Of a stretch of DNA of 64,000 nt, positions 45,529 through 54,752 are shown piece by piece. Under the pieces are notes generated by a model, which had not been told where the DNA came from, searched no databases, and saw nothing but the letters and a program-made list of their open reading frames with translations. Each line of letters opens with the position of its first letter. Positions within the stretch are counted from its first letter, which is position 1. This DNA is from Mesorhizobium sp. M2A.F.Ca.ET.046.03.2.1 (GTDB taxonomy: Bacteria; Pseudomonadota; Alphaproteobacteria; Rhizobiales; Rhizobiaceae): the NCBI RefSeq assembly GCF_003952425.1, contig NZ_CP034449.1:2232001-2296000 (forward strand), given 5' to 3'. The translations under genes were made by a program, and so were the position numbers.

Positions 45529-47469
45529 GTGGCAAAAGCAGCCAAGACGACAGGGCCGGCGAAAGCAAAAGCCAAGGCCGCTGAAAGCGATGCGCCCAAG
45601 GCTGCCAAGGCTGCCGCCGCGCCGAAGGTGAAGACGGCCGCGAAGGCAGCGCCCGCCAAGGCGGCAAGGCCGGCCGCCGCCAAACCCGCAGCGCCAAAGG
45701 CCAAGGCGGCAGCCGCGAAATCCACAGAGCCGGCCACCGCCAAATCTGCCTCGAAGGGCTTGCCGAAGGCGATCACCGAACTCACGGTTGGCCTGCCGGA
45801 GAAGCCGTGGTTGAAAAGCTATCCGAAGAACATGCCGGCAGAGATCGGCGCCCTGCCCTACAAGTCCATCGGCGAGTTCCTGGTCGGCGCCTGCAAGCAA
45901 TTCGCCAGGCAGCCGGCCTTCGTGTGCATGGGCAAGTCAATCACTTATGCGGAGCTCGAGCGGCTGTCGGCCGCGTTCGGCGCCTACCTGCAGGCAAGAG
46001 GCCTGGAAAAGGGCGCGCGCGTGGCGCTGATGATGCCGAACGTGCTGCAATATCCGGTGGCGATGATGGCGGTGCTCCGCGCCGGCTACACGGTGGTGAA
46101 TATCAACCCGCTCTACACGCCGCGCGAACTGGAACATCAGTTGAAGGATTCCGGCGCGCAGGCGATCGTCATCCTGGAAAACTTCGCCGGCACGCTGCAG
46201 GCGGTCATCGCCAGGACGCCTGTGAAGCATGTCATCGTCGCATCGATGGGCGACATGCTGGGCGGCCTCAAGGGCGCCATCGTCAACCTCGTCGTGCGGC
46301 GGGTGAAGAAGATGGTTCCGGCATGGTCGCTGCCCGGCCACGTCAAGTTCAACGCCGTGCTCAAGACCGGCGCGACCATCGCCTTCAAGCCGCCCACGGT
46401 CTCCGGCGACGACATCGCCTTCCTGCAATATACGGGCGGCACCACCGGCGTCTCGAAGGGCGCCGTGCTGCTGCATCGCAACGTGCTTTCGAACGTCGCG
46501 CAGAACTCGCTATGGGTGGAGGACGCCTATACGGTGAAGCCCAAGCCGGCGCATCAAAACTTCATCTGCGCGCTGCCGCTTTATCATATCTTCGCGCTGA
46601 CGGTGAATGCACTGATGGGCATGCAGCAGGGCGCGCAGAACGTGCTGATCCCCAACCCGCGCGACATTCCGGGCTTCGTCAAGGAACTGGCGAAATACCC
46701 GATGCACATCTTCCCGGGCCTCAACACCCTGTTCAACGCGCTGCTCAACAATGAGGAGTTCCGCAAGCTGGACTTCAAGCCGCTGATCCTGACGCTGGGC
46801 GGCGGCATGGCGGTGCAGAAGGGCGTCGCCGAACGCTGGAAGGCGCTGACCGGCTGCCCGGTGAGCGAAGGCTACGGACTGTCCGAAACATCGCCGGTGG
46901 CCACCGCCAACAAATTCAGCTCCAGCGACTTCACCGGCACGATCGGCCTGCCGCTGCCTTCGACCGAGATCGCCATCCGCGATGACGACGGCAACAATGT
47001 GCCGCTTGGCGAGGTGGGCGAGATATGCATCCGCGGCCCGCAGGTGATGGCCGGCTACTGGAACCGGCCCGACGAGACCGCCAAGGTGATGACCAAGGAC
47101 GGCTTCTTCAAATCCGGCGACATGGGCTTCATGGACGAGCGCGGCTACACCAAGGTCGTCGACCGCAAGAAGGACATGATCCTGGTCTCCGGCTTCAACG
47201 TCTATCCGAACGAACTGGAAGAGGTGGTGGCGCATCACCCTGGCGTGCTGGAAGCGGCCGCGATCGGCGTGCCGGACGAGCATTCCGGCGAAGTGCCTAA
47301 ATTGTTCGTGGTCAAGAAGGATCCGGCGCTGACCGTCGAGGCGCTGATGGCTTATTGCCGCGAGAACCTGACCGGCTACAAGCGGCCGAGATACATCGAA
47401 TTCCGCACCGAACTGCCGAAGACGCCGGTCGGCAAGATCCTGCGTCGCGCGCTGCGGGACCAGGCTTGA
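45529..47469 (+). CDS. long-chain acyl-CoA ligase with histone-H1-like N-terminal tail
   Basis: AMP-forming acyl-CoA synthetase of 646 aa. Residues about 75-646 are a complete FadD-like enzyme: ATP motif LQYTGGTTGVSKGAVLLHRN, SEGYGLSETSPV, KSGDMGFMDERGYTKVVDRKKD and the C-terminal Lys in TPVGKILRRALR. Residues 2 to about 75 are almost only Ala, Lys and Pro (AKAAKTTGPAKAKAKAAESD and similar), like the tails of bacterial H1-like proteins. The GTG at 45529 has AGGGAGAG upstream, so the tail is probably translated. FadD activates fatty acids in the cytoplasm; the tail may bind nucleic acid or membrane surfaces. Confidence 0.88.
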   Translation: MAKAAKTTGPAKAKAKAAESDAPKAAKAAAAPKVKTAAKAAPAKAARPAAAKPAAPKAKAAAAKSTEPATAKSASKGLPKAITELTVGLPEKPWLKSYPKNMPAEIGALPYKSIGEFLVGACKQFARQPAFVCMGKSITYAELERLSAAFGAYLQARGLEKGARVALMMPNVLQYPVAMMAVLRAGYTVVNINPLYTPRELEHQLKDSGAQAIVILENFAGTLQAVIARTPVKHVIVASMGDMLGGLKGAIVNLVVRRVKKMVPAWSLPGHVKFNAVLKTGATIAFKPPTVSGDDIAFLQYTGGTTGVSKGAVLLHRNVLSNVAQNSLWVEDAYTVKPKPAHQNFICALPLYHIFALTVNALMGMQQGAQNVLIPNPRDIPGFVKELAKYPMHIFPGLNTLFNALLNNEEFRKLDFKPLILTLGGGMAVQKGVAERWKALTGCPVSEGYGLSETSPVATANKFSSSDFTGTIGLPLPSTEIAIRDDDGNNVPLGEVGEICIRGPQVMAGYWNRPDETAKVMTKDGFFKSGDMGFMDERGYTKVVDRKKDMILVSGFNVYPNELEEVVAHHPGVLEAAAIGVPDEHSGEVPKLFVVKKDPALTVEALMAYCRENLTGYKRPRYIEFRTELPKTPVGKILRRALRDQA

Positions 47470-48173
47470 GCGATAGTGCGGCCAGCCTGAGGCGAGAGCC
47501 GGCGAAAGCGCTCGATCGGGCGGAGTTCATCAAGGCGAACATGCGGCTGGCGCCGGTGCCGTCAGTGCCGGAGGTCCGGCTTTATCAGGCGCATCCGGGC
47601 AGCGGCCTGCGGCGGCTGCTCGAACCGGAGGACGGTGACGAAGGCGAGGCAGAGCCACAGCCGCCCTACTGGGCCTACGCCTGGGCCGGCGGCGCGGTTC
47701 TGGCCCGCTATGTGCTGGACCGCCCGTCGATCGTGGCCGGCAAACGCGTGCTCGATCTCGGCGCCGGCTCGGGGCTGGTCGGCATCGCGGCGGCAAAAGC
47801 CGGGACGCGCGCGGTGATCGCAGCGGAGATCGACCGCAACGGGATCGTGGCGCTGAGCCTCAACGCGGAAGCCAATGGCGTCGCCATCCAGATATGCGAG
47901 GGGGATGTCACCGACGGTCCGCCGCCGGCGGTCGACTTGGTGCTCGCGGGCGATGTCTTTTACGCGCAGGATGTGGGGCAGCGGATGATGCCGTTCCTCG
48001 AACGCTGCCTGGCCGCCGGCATCGACGTGCTGGTCGGTGACCCCGGCCGTGCCTGGCTGCCGAGGTCGCGGCTCTGCCTGCTCGGCGAATACCATGTGCC
48101 GGATGTCGGCGGAAACGGCGGCGGCGAGCCGAAGCCAAGCGCGGTGTTCGCGCTTGTGGCCGAACCCGGTTAG
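47466..48173 (+). CDS. class I SAM-dependent methyltransferase, ETFB-lysine-methyltransferase-like
   Basis: Methyltransferase of about 235 aa. PPYWAYAWAGGAVLARYVLD followed by VLDLGAGSGLVGIAAAKAG (SAM motif I) and LVLAGDVFYAQDVG. This arrangement is that of METTL20-like protein lysine methyltransferases and related nicotinamide N-methylase-like proteins. The start is inferred as the TTG at 47466 overlapping the acyl-CoA ligase stop, because homology-like sequence (RAEFIKANMRLAPVPSVPEV) begins before the first ATG. Methylation of electron-transfer flavoprotein would link it to fatty-acid oxidation; inference. Confidence 0.75.
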   Translation: MSDSAASLRREPAKALDRAEFIKANMRLAPVPSVPEVRLYQAHPGSGLRRLLEPEDGDEGEAEPQPPYWAYAWAGGAVLARYVLDRPSIVAGKRVLDLGAGSGLVGIAAAKAGTRAVIAAEIDRNGIVALSLNAEANGVAIQICEGDVTDGPPPAVDLVLAGDVFYAQDVGQRMMPFLERCLAAGIDVLVGDPGRAWLPRSRLCLLGEYHVPDVGGNGGGEPKPSAVFALVAEPG

Positions 48174-48895
48174 CCCGCAGGCACGCTCATCCGCGCGGCA
48201 AGGAAATCCGGCAGGTCGGCGACCGAGTCCAGGATGACATCCGCCATCGGCGCCAACGAGTCGCGCGTGCCGGTGCCGGAAAGCACGCCCACCGCCAGGC
48301 CGCAGCCGCCGGCGCGCGCCATCTCCAGGTCATGGCGATTGTCGCCGACCATGGCGATCTCGCCCGGCTTCAGCCCGGTCAGATCGCAAAAGGCAATGAC
48401 GGTGTCCGGCGCCGGCTTCGGGTTGGCCACGGCATCATAGCCGAAGGCGGCGTCGAAAAGCTGCGCGACACCGAGCGTGGCGAGTGTCTTCTCGGCGCCG
48501 CTGGTGGAATCATTGGTGGCGACGCCCATGCGGTAGGATCGCGTGTGCAGCGCCCGCAGCGAATCGAGAACGCCGGGAAGCGCCACCGCCATCGAGGAGC
48601 CCTGCACGGAGGTGATCTCGTTGAAGCGCGAAACGGCATGCATCTGGTCTTCGTCGGACAGGCGCGGAAACCACAGTTCGACGACGTCCATGTTCGAACC
48701 CGAGGCAAAGATCGAATCGGGCTTGAAGCGTTTCGTGACGAAGTCGAAGCCGGCGGCGGCGAGCAGGCGATCGGCCTTCCAGCGATCGCCTTCGGCGGCA
48801 TCCATCGCCATGAAGTCCGCGACACCGAGCCAGGTTGCATTGAAGTCGACAAGCGTGCCGTCCTTGTCGAAGAGAATTCCCTTGATGTCTGCCAA
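48170..48895 (-). CDS. HAD family hydrolase, phosphoglycolate-phosphatase-like
   Basis: Phosphatase of 241 aa: motif I FDKDGTLVDF (nucleophile Asp), motif II GVATNDST, motif III Lys in ANPKPAPD, motif IV MVGDNRHDLEMAR. It starts with a TTG at 48895; GGAG lies about 9 bases upstream, inside the end of pgi, so the two genes are co-transcribed. Tail-to-tail with the methyltransferase gene. Substrate not predictable. Confidence 0.85.
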   Translation of the reverse strand: MADIKGILFDKDGTLVDFNATWLGVADFMAMDAAEGDRWKADRLLAAAGFDFVTKRFKPDSIFASGSNMDVVELWFPRLSDEDQMHAVSRFNEITSVQGSSMAVALPGVLDSLRALHTRSYRMGVATNDSTSGAEKTLATLGVAQLFDAAFGYDAVANPKPAPDTVIAFCDLTGLKPGEIAMVGDNRHDLEMARAGGCGLAVGVLSGTGTRDSLAPMADVILDSVADLPDFLAARMSVPAG

Positions 48896-48900
48896 TCCTT

Positions 48901-50544
48901 TTACTCCGAACCGCGCAAGTGGTGGATGTGTCCCACCAGACCGGCAGTCGAGGCGTCGCGGTTTGCGGCAGTCTCCTTGCCCTCAACGACAGGCAGCAGG
49001 CCTGTCGCCAGTTCCTTGCCGAGCTCGACGCCCCATTGATCGAAGGAATTGATGTTGAAAAGCGTGCCCTCGGCGAAGACGCGATGCTCGTAGAGCGCGA
49101 TTATACGGCCCAACGTGCGCGGATCGAGCTTGCGGTAGAGGATGGTGAGCGAGGGGCGGTTGCCTGAGAAGACGCGGTGCGGCGCGATGCGGTCGACATC
49201 GGCCGGTTTCATGCCCTTGGCCAGCATCTGCGCGCGCGCTTCTTCCAGCGTGCGGCCCTTCATGAAGGCCTCCGATTGCGCCAGGCAGTTGGCGAGCAGG
49301 AGGTCGTGCTGGTGCTTCAGTTCGGGCTCGTGGCCGACGGCAGCGGCAAGGAATTCGACCGGGATGAAGTCGGTGCCCTGGTGCAGAAGCTGGAAGAAGG
49401 CGTGCTGGCCGTTGGTGCCGGGTTCGCCCCAGACCAGCGGGCCGGTCGGCGTGGCGACCGCGGTGCCGTCCAGCGTGACGCTCTTGCCGTTCGATTCCAT
49501 GTCGAGCTGCTGCAGATAAGCCGGCAATCGCGACAGGCGCTGGTCGTAAGGGATGACGGCGCGGGCCGGATATTTGCAGACGACCCGGTGCCACCAGCCG
49601 ATCAGCCCCAGCAGCACCGGCAGGTTCTTCTGCACGGGTGCTGAGCGGAAATGCTCGTCCATCTCATGCGCGCCGTCGAGGAAGGCGCGGAAGTTGCGCG
49701 GACCGACGGAAATCATCACCGGCAGGCCGATGGCGCTCCAGACCGAGTAGCGGCCGCCGACCCAGTCCCAGAAGCCGAAGACGCGGTCCTGCTCTATGCC
49801 GAACTTCGCCACCAGGTCGAGCGCGGTCGACACGGCGGCGAAATTCTTGCCAACCGCCTCCTTGCCAAGCGCCTTCTGCACCCAGTCGCGCGCCGTCTCA
49901 GCATTCGTCATCGTCTCGACCGTGGTGAAGGTCTTGGAGGCGACGATGAACAAAGTCGTCTCGGCGGACAGGCCCTTCAGCGTGTCGTGGATATGGGCGC
50001 CGTCGACATTGGAGACGTAATGCGCACGCGGTCCGTCATGGTAGGGCGCCAGCGCCAGCGTCACCATCGCCGGGCCGAGGTCCGAGCCGCCGATGCCGAT
50101 GTTGACGATGTCGGTGATCTTCTTGCCGGTGGCGCCCGCAGCCTTGCCGGAGCGGATGGCGTCGGCGAAAGCGCCCATGGCATCGAGCACGGCAATCACA
50201 TCAGCCTTGGTATCCTGCCCATCGACGATCACGCTCTTGCCGGTCAGGTTGCGCAGCGCGGTGTGCAGAACGGCGCGGTTCTCGGTGATGTTGATCTTCT
50301 TGCCTTCGAACATGGCCGCGCGGCGTCCCGCGAGGTCGGCGGCGCCGGCGAGCTTCTCCAGCATCGTCATGGTGTTTGCGTCGACCGCGCATTTCGACCA
50401 GTCGAGGAGAAGGTCGCCGTCGGTGGCGGAGAACGTCTCGAAACGTTTGGGATCGGCAGCGAAGGCCTCGCGCATCGTGCCCTTGGCCGCCGCGCGCTGA
50501 TCACGCAGCTCGGCAAGTTGCTTGTCGAAAGATGACTGATCCAC
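48901..50544 (-). CDS. pgi: glucose-6-phosphate isomerase
   Basis: Glycolytic/gluconeogenic enzyme of 547 aa interconverting glucose-6-phosphate and fructose-6-phosphate in the cytoplasm. Signatures: [19 protein letters not shown] and [18 protein letters not shown], with [14 protein letters not shown] for phosphate binding. Full length. Followed by the HAD gene after 5 bp. Confidence 0.96.
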   Translation of the reverse strand: MDQSSFDKQLAELRDQRAAAKGTMREAFAADPKRFETFSATDGDLLLDWSKCAVDANTMTMLEKLAGAADLAGRRAAMFEGKKINITENRAVLHTALRNLTGKSVIVDGQDTKADVIAVLDAMGAFADAIRSGKAAGATGKKITDIVNIGIGGSDLGPAMVTLALAPYHDGPRAHYVSNVDGAHIHDTLKGLSAETTLFIVASKTFTTVETMTNAETARDWVQKALGKEAVGKNFAAVSTALDLVAKFGIEQDRVFGFWDWVGGRYSVWSAIGLPVMISVGPRNFRAFLDGAHEMDEHFRSAPVQKNLPVLLGLIGWWHRVVCKYPARAVIPYDQRLSRLPAYLQQLDMESNGKSVTLDGTAVATPTGPLVWGEPGTNGQHAFFQLLHQGTDFIPVEFLAAAVGHEPELKHQHDLLLANCLAQSEAFMKGRTLEEARAQMLAKGMKPADVDRIAPHRVFSGNRPSLTILYRKLDPRTLGRIIALYEHRVFAEGTLFNINSFDQWGVELGKELATGLLPVVEGKETAANRDASTAGLVGHIHHLRGSE

Positions 50545-50666
50545 TGGCGGGCTCCTGGCGGGTTTTTAGATTTATCTTAACAGGCCGGATGTTTCCGGCG
50601 CGTGTCGTCGCGTCATTTTCGCATCATTCTATTGAGCCGATTTCCATTTCATTCAAGCGCGGCATT

Positions 50667-50702
50667 GCCGCAGTGCATCACGCTTTTATGATGCACTGCG
50701 GC
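50667..50702. promoter_or_regulatory. perfect 14-bp inverted repeat between pgi and MocR genes
   Basis: GCCGCAGTGCATCA - 8-base spacer CGCTTTTA - TGATGCACTGCGGC. The element is bounded on both sides by direct repeats GCGGCATTG (50659 and 50698). It lies in the 320-bp divergent region, 163 bp before the MocR start and 123 bp from the pgi start. It is too far from any gene end to be a terminator; a regulator binding site is more likely. The rest of the region shows no ORF. Confidence 0.6.
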
Positions 50703-50864
50703 ATTGTTTTACCGATCGCTAAATGAACCGCTAACGCGGGCCGATAGATCACTGGCATAAATCCCAGCGATCAGAAAAATTGATTGGCGCAACCCCTTAT
50801 GCCACCCATACACTCCACTGGTCCAGCCAAGTGAAAACAGCTGGCCATCCGAGGATGATTTCCC

Positions 50865-52358
50865 ATGCCACAGCGCAATGACACGGCCATATGGTCCGGC
50901 CTGTTCCGGATTTCGGCTGAATCCGGCCAAACCCTCCAGGCACAGATCCGCCAGGCGATCGTCGCGGCGATTCTCGACCGACAGATCGCCGCTTCGATGC
51001 CGCTGCCGTCTTGCCGGATTCTGGCGGAAAAACTCGGGGTTGCCCGTGGCACGGTGGTGCTCGCCTTCCAGCAGCTGGTCGACCAGGGCTTCCTGGTGGC
51101 GCGCGAGCGGCGCGGCCATTTCGTCAACCCTGACGTGCTGGCTACCCCGGCCAAGCCGCATCAGAAGGCGCCCGACCAGCAGAACGAGATCGACTGGAAG
51201 GCGCGCCGGCAGATCGCCGCAAGCGATATGCCGCCGCCGGCCAAGCACGACAACTGGATCAAGTCCTCCTATCCATTCGTCTACGGCCAGTTCGACCCGG
51301 CGCTGTTCCCGACCGCCGAATGGCGCGAGTGCAACCGCATGGCGCTGGCCGTGCTCGAGATCCGCAATTGGGCGTCCGACATGGTGGATCGCGACGATCC
51401 GCTGCTGATCGAGCAGATCCAGGCCAGGCTGCTGCCGCGCCGCGGCATCTTTGCCAATCCGGACGAGATCATCGTGACGCTGGGCGCGCAGAACGCGCTC
51501 TATATGCTGGCCTCGCTCTTGATGACCAAGGGTTCGAAGGTGGCGATGGAGGATCCAGGCTATCCCGACGCCCGCTCGATCTTCCGGCTGGCCGGTGCCG
51601 ATATCCAGCCGGTTCCGGTCGACCAGTCGGGCATCGTGACCTCGTCGATCCCCAGCGATTCCGGCTTCGTCTTCGTCACGCCGAGCCATCACTGCCCGAC
51701 CATGGTGCCGCTGTCGGCGGAACGCCGGCAGGATCTTCTGGCGCGCGCCAACCGCAACAACCAGATCATCATCGAGGACGGCTATGACAGCCAGCTGCTC
51801 GACGAGGCGCCGCAGCAGGCGCTGAAGAGCCTCGACCGCTCGGGCCGCGTCATCTATGTCGGCTCGATGTCGAAGACGCTGGCTCCGGGCCTCAGGCTTG
51901 GCTACATCGTGGCCTCGGCCGGGCTGATCGCCGAGCTTCGCGCGCTGCGCCGCTTCATGCTCAGGCACCCGCCGGCGAACAACCAGCGCGCTGTCGCGCT
52001 GTTCCTGTCGCTCGGCCATCACGAGGCGCTGGTGCGCAGGCTCTCCGCCGCCTTCGACGAGCGGCGCAAGCGGCTGGTCCATGCGATTTCCGCTTTCCTG
52101 CCAGAATGGCGCTCGACCGACTCGGCGGGCGGCACATCGCTCTGGCTGGAAGGGCCGCGCGGCACCGATTCGCGCGGCCTGGCCGAAGCCGCCGCTTCGC
52201 GCAGCGTCATCATCGAGCCCGGCGACCGGTTCTTCGACCGCAGCGAAAAGCCCTCGCGTTTCATGCGCTTGGGCATCTCCTCGATCTCGCTGCAGCATAT
52301 CGAGCCCGGCATCCGCGAACTCGCCACCGCTGCCGGGCGCAGGCCCGCGGCGGCCTGA
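50865..52358 (+). CDS. MocR/GntR-type PLP-dependent transcriptional regulator
   Basis: Regulator of 497 aa combining an N-terminal GntR winged helix (about 20-85: LQAQIRQAIVAAILDRQIAA, then SCRILAEKLGVARGTVVLAF) with an aminotransferase-like domain (about 120-480) with IIEDGYDSQLLDEA and the PLP lysine in YVGSMSKTLAPGLRLGYIV. MocR proteins sense PLP or amine ligands and usually control a neighbouring gene. The downstream MttB-family methyltransferase is the likely target. GAGGA precedes the ATG, and an intrinsic terminator follows. Confidence 0.9.
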   Translation: MPQRNDTAIWSGLFRISAESGQTLQAQIRQAIVAAILDRQIAASMPLPSCRILAEKLGVARGTVVLAFQQLVDQGFLVARERRGHFVNPDVLATPAKPHQKAPDQQNEIDWKARRQIAASDMPPPAKHDNWIKSSYPFVYGQFDPALFPTAEWRECNRMALAVLEIRNWASDMVDRDDPLLIEQIQARLLPRRGIFANPDEIIVTLGAQNALYMLASLLMTKGSKVAMEDPGYPDARSIFRLAGADIQPVPVDQSGIVTSSIPSDSGFVFVTPSHHCPTMVPLSAERRQDLLARANRNNQIIIEDGYDSQLLDEAPQQALKSLDRSGRVIYVGSMSKTLAPGLRLGYIVASAGLIAELRALRRFMLRHPPANNQRAVALFLSLGHHEALVRRLSAAFDERRKRLVHAISAFLPEWRSTDSAGGTSLWLEGPRGTDSRGLAEAAASRSVIIEPGDRFFDRSEKPSRFMRLGISSISLQHIEPGIRELATAAGRRPAAA

Positions 52359-52380
52359 TCCCCACGGACTTTCCAAAAAA

Positions 52381-52405
52381 GAGCCGGCAGCCGCCGGCTC
52401 TTTTT
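52381..52405 (+). terminator. Rho-independent terminator of the MocR gene
   Basis: GAGCCGGC - AGCC - GCCGGCTC stem followed by TTTTT, and preceded by an A-run, 23 bp after the MocR stop. Textbook intrinsic terminator; it also marks that the MttB gene needs its own promoter. Confidence 0.9.
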
Positions 52406-52580
52406 GCTTGGGCGCACGCTAGCCGCTTTATCACTCTGGCATATTCGACGGGATTGCTTGGCTCATAGGCTGTACCAATGCCGGCGGCATAGTCGGGGAC
52501 ATAAGGGGACGAGGCAGGCCGATGGTGGACCAACCGCCGCGGACCGCGTCGCAAATAAAGACAAAAGGTGGAGTGCTTCC

Positions 52581-54170
52581 ATGTCAGTGGCTCTCGAGAA
52601 GCAGGAAGCGTCGTCGGACCAGCGTTCGCGGCGTTCCGGCGGGCGCGAAGCGCGCCGCGCGATGCGGGCGGCGCCCTTGGCCGACGACATCCGCCCGGTG
52701 CGGCCGGGGCTTGAAGGCGGCAGCTACGGGCCGTTGAGCCGGAACGACCAGGAACGCATCCACGAAGCGGTGCTGACGCTGCTGGAGACGGTCGGCTTCG
52801 CCAATGCCATCCCGTCCTGCATCGAAGCGCTGACCCGGGTCGGCGGCATTTATGGCGACGACGGCCGCATCCGGCTGCCGCGCGCGCTGGTGCTGGACAA
52901 GATCAAAAGGGCGGCGCGCAACTTCATCCTCTACGGCCAGGATCCCAAGCACGACATGCTGATCCAGGGCAAACGCGTGCATTTCGGCACGGCGGGCGCG
53001 GCGGTGCATTTGGTCGATGTCGAGAAGCGCGAATATCGCGAATCGCTGCTGCAGGACCTCTATGACGCCGCCCGTCTCGTCGAGGGGCTGGACAACATCC
53101 ATTTCTTCCAGCGCACCATGGTGCCGCGCGATATTCCCGACCCGCTCGATATGGATTTCAACACGCTCTATGCCTGCGTGATGGGGACATCGAAGCATGT
53201 CGGCACCTCGTTCACCGTGCGCGAGAACGTCAAGCCGGCGCTGGAGATGCTCTATACGATCGCCGGCGGCGAAGAAAATTTCCGGGCGCGACCTTTCGTG
53301 TCGAACTCGAACTGCTTCGTCGTGCCGCCGATGAAGTTCGCCGAGGACGCCTGCGGCGTGCTCGAGGCCTGCGTCGAGGGCGGTATTCCGATCCTTCTTC
53401 TTTCGGCCGGTCAGGCCGGCGCCACAGCACCCGCCGCGATTGCCGGCGCCGTGGTCCAGGCAGTGGCGGAAGTGCTGATGGGCCTGGTCTATGTCAACGC
53501 AATCAAGCCTGGGCATCCGGCGATTTTCGGCACATGGCCGTTCGTCTCCGACCTCAGGACAGGCGCCATGTCCGGCGGCTCGGCCGAGCAGGCGGTGCTG
53601 ACCGCGGCCTGCGCGCAGATGGCGCAATATTACGACCTGCCCGGCGGCTCGGCCGCCGGCATGTCGGACTCCAAGCTGCCCGACATACAGGCCGGTTACG
53701 AGAAGGGCATCACCAATGTGATGGCGGGGCTGTCCGGCCTCAACCTGGTCTATGAGTCGGCCGGCATGCATGCCTCACTGCTCGGCTTCTGCCTCGAAAG
53801 CCTGATCATCGACAACGACATGCTGGGACATTGCCTGCGCTGCGTGCGCGGCATCGAGGTGACCGACGATGCGCTGTCGATCGACACCATCGCCGAGGTC
53901 TGCCTCAAAGGCCCCGGGCACTATCTCGGCAACGATCAGACATTGAAGCTGATGCAGACCGAGTATTTCTATCCCGCCGTCGGCGACCGTTTCTCGCCCA
54001 AGGAATGGAACGAAAAGGGCCGGCCCGACATCCTGTCGCGGGCGATCGCGGAGAAGAAGCGCGTGCTTGCGGAGCGTTTCCCGCGCCATGTCTCGCGCCT
54101 GCTCGACGACAAATTGCGCGCCCGCTTCGGCGAGATGATCAAGCTGCCGCGCAGCGGCATGGGCGGCTAG
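52581..54170 (+). CDS. trimethylamine methyltransferase family protein (MttB/MtgB-like, no pyrrolysine)
   Basis: Corrinoid-dependent methyltransferase superfamily protein of 529 aa. Conserved MttB blocks: PLSRNDQERIHEAVLTLLET, FGTAGAAVHLVDVE, FVSNSNCFVVPPMKFAEDAC and MSGGSAEQAVLTAACAQMA. There is no in-frame amber codon, so it belongs to the non-pyrrolysine group, which includes glycine-betaine and carnitine-type demethylases. The ATG at 52581 is used; a longer frame starts inside the terminator region. Likely substrate: a quaternary amine; not determinable. The MocR neighbour fits amine sensing. Confidence 0.85.
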   Translation: MSVALEKQEASSDQRSRRSGGREARRAMRAAPLADDIRPVRPGLEGGSYGPLSRNDQERIHEAVLTLLETVGFANAIPSCIEALTRVGGIYGDDGRIRLPRALVLDKIKRAARNFILYGQDPKHDMLIQGKRVHFGTAGAAVHLVDVEKREYRESLLQDLYDAARLVEGLDNIHFFQRTMVPRDIPDPLDMDFNTLYACVMGTSKHVGTSFTVRENVKPALEMLYTIAGGEENFRARPFVSNSNCFVVPPMKFAEDACGVLEACVEGGIPILLLSAGQAGATAPAAIAGAVVQAVAEVLMGLVYVNAIKPGHPAIFGTWPFVSDLRTGAMSGGSAEQAVLTAACAQMAQYYDLPGGSAAGMSDSKLPDIQAGYEKGITNVMAGLSGLNLVYESAGMHASLLGFCLESLIIDNDMLGHCLRCVRGIEVTDDALSIDTIAEVCLKGPGHYLGNDQTLKLMQTEYFYPAVGDRFSPKEWNEKGRPDILSRAIAEKKRVLAERFPRHVSRLLDDKLRARFGEMIKLPRSGMGG

Positions 54171-54223
54171 GACACGTTGATATTTAGGTGAGGCCGGCCT
54201 GACCGGAATCTCAACGCGTCCTA
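54168..54223. repeat. imperfect palindrome between convergent genes
   Basis: TAGGACACGTTGA on the left pairs with TCAACGCGTCCTA on the right (one mismatch), with further pairing toward a GCCGGC centre. It overlaps the last bases of the MttB-family gene and ends 7 bp before the convergent hypothetical gene, where it may terminate both. Confidence 0.75.
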
Positions 54224-54229
54224 CCCAAA

Positions 54230-54628
54230 TCACTCCGCGCTGAGTCCATAGCGCTCAACCACTTCTGGATTGATCAGCTTGGCGTGCAGCGTCATCAGCA
54301 CGATCTGAGCGTCGAAACTGTCGCCGGCCTCCAGCGCCGCCTCGATGCGGCGCTCGACCGCCAAGGTCGGCTCCCGGCCGTTGGCCTGCTCGAACACGTC
54401 CGGCCCGGCGACGCAATAGCCGCAAAGCTGCGCCACCGAGCTATACGCGTCGGCCGGCGGCTCGTCCGGCCAGCGGTCGTTCATCAGATTGACGATGGTG
54501 AGTTTCACGCCTTCGGGAACCAGGGCCGGATGCAGGTCGGCCTTGCGCAACGCCTCATCCAGCTGCCGCAGGTCGCCCGAGCGGCCGAACATGCCGAGGA
54601 AGCCCAGGGAAGAACGCCGTCTTGCCAC
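54230..54628 (-). CDS. conserved hypothetical protein
   Basis: Protein of 132 aa starting MARRRSSLGFLGMFGRSGDL, rich in charged residues, soluble and probably helical (LRQLDEALRKADLHPALVPE, SVAQLCGYCVAGPDVFEQ). I do not recognise a family. GGGGGGAG-like sequence precedes the ATG. It stands alone between the MttB-family gene and the dehydratase terminator. Confidence 0.7.
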   Translation of the reverse strand: MARRRSSLGFLGMFGRSGDLRQLDEALRKADLHPALVPEGVKLTIVNLMNDRWPDEPPADAYSSVAQLCGYCVAGPDVFEQANGREPTLAVERRIEAALEAGDSFDAQIVLMTLHAKLINPEVVERYGLSAE

Positions 54629-54702
54629 GATAATCTCCCCCCTTCGCGGCCTGCCGAGATCAACCTTATCTGTGCGCTGGGCGTGGCCGAAACAAGGGCA
54701 CG

Positions 54703-54734
54703 AAAAAGGACGACTCGCCGGAGGCGAGCCGTCC
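54703..54734 (-). terminator. Rho-independent terminator of the dehydratase gene
   Basis: On the minus strand GGACGGCTCGCC pairs with GGCGAGTCGTCC (one mismatch, 3-base loop) and is followed by TTTTT. It starts 18 bp after the stop of the gene ending at 54753. Confidence 0.85.
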
Positions 54735-54752
54735 TCATGATTTAGTCGACAA

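Noticed and set aside
45529..47469. The acyl-CoA ligase as the missing anthranilate-CoA ligase of the catabolic cluster
   Set aside because: Its sequence follows long-chain FadD patterns, it lies beyond dppABCDF about 9 kb from the cluster, and no YTTYAAGCWTRAAR site precedes it.
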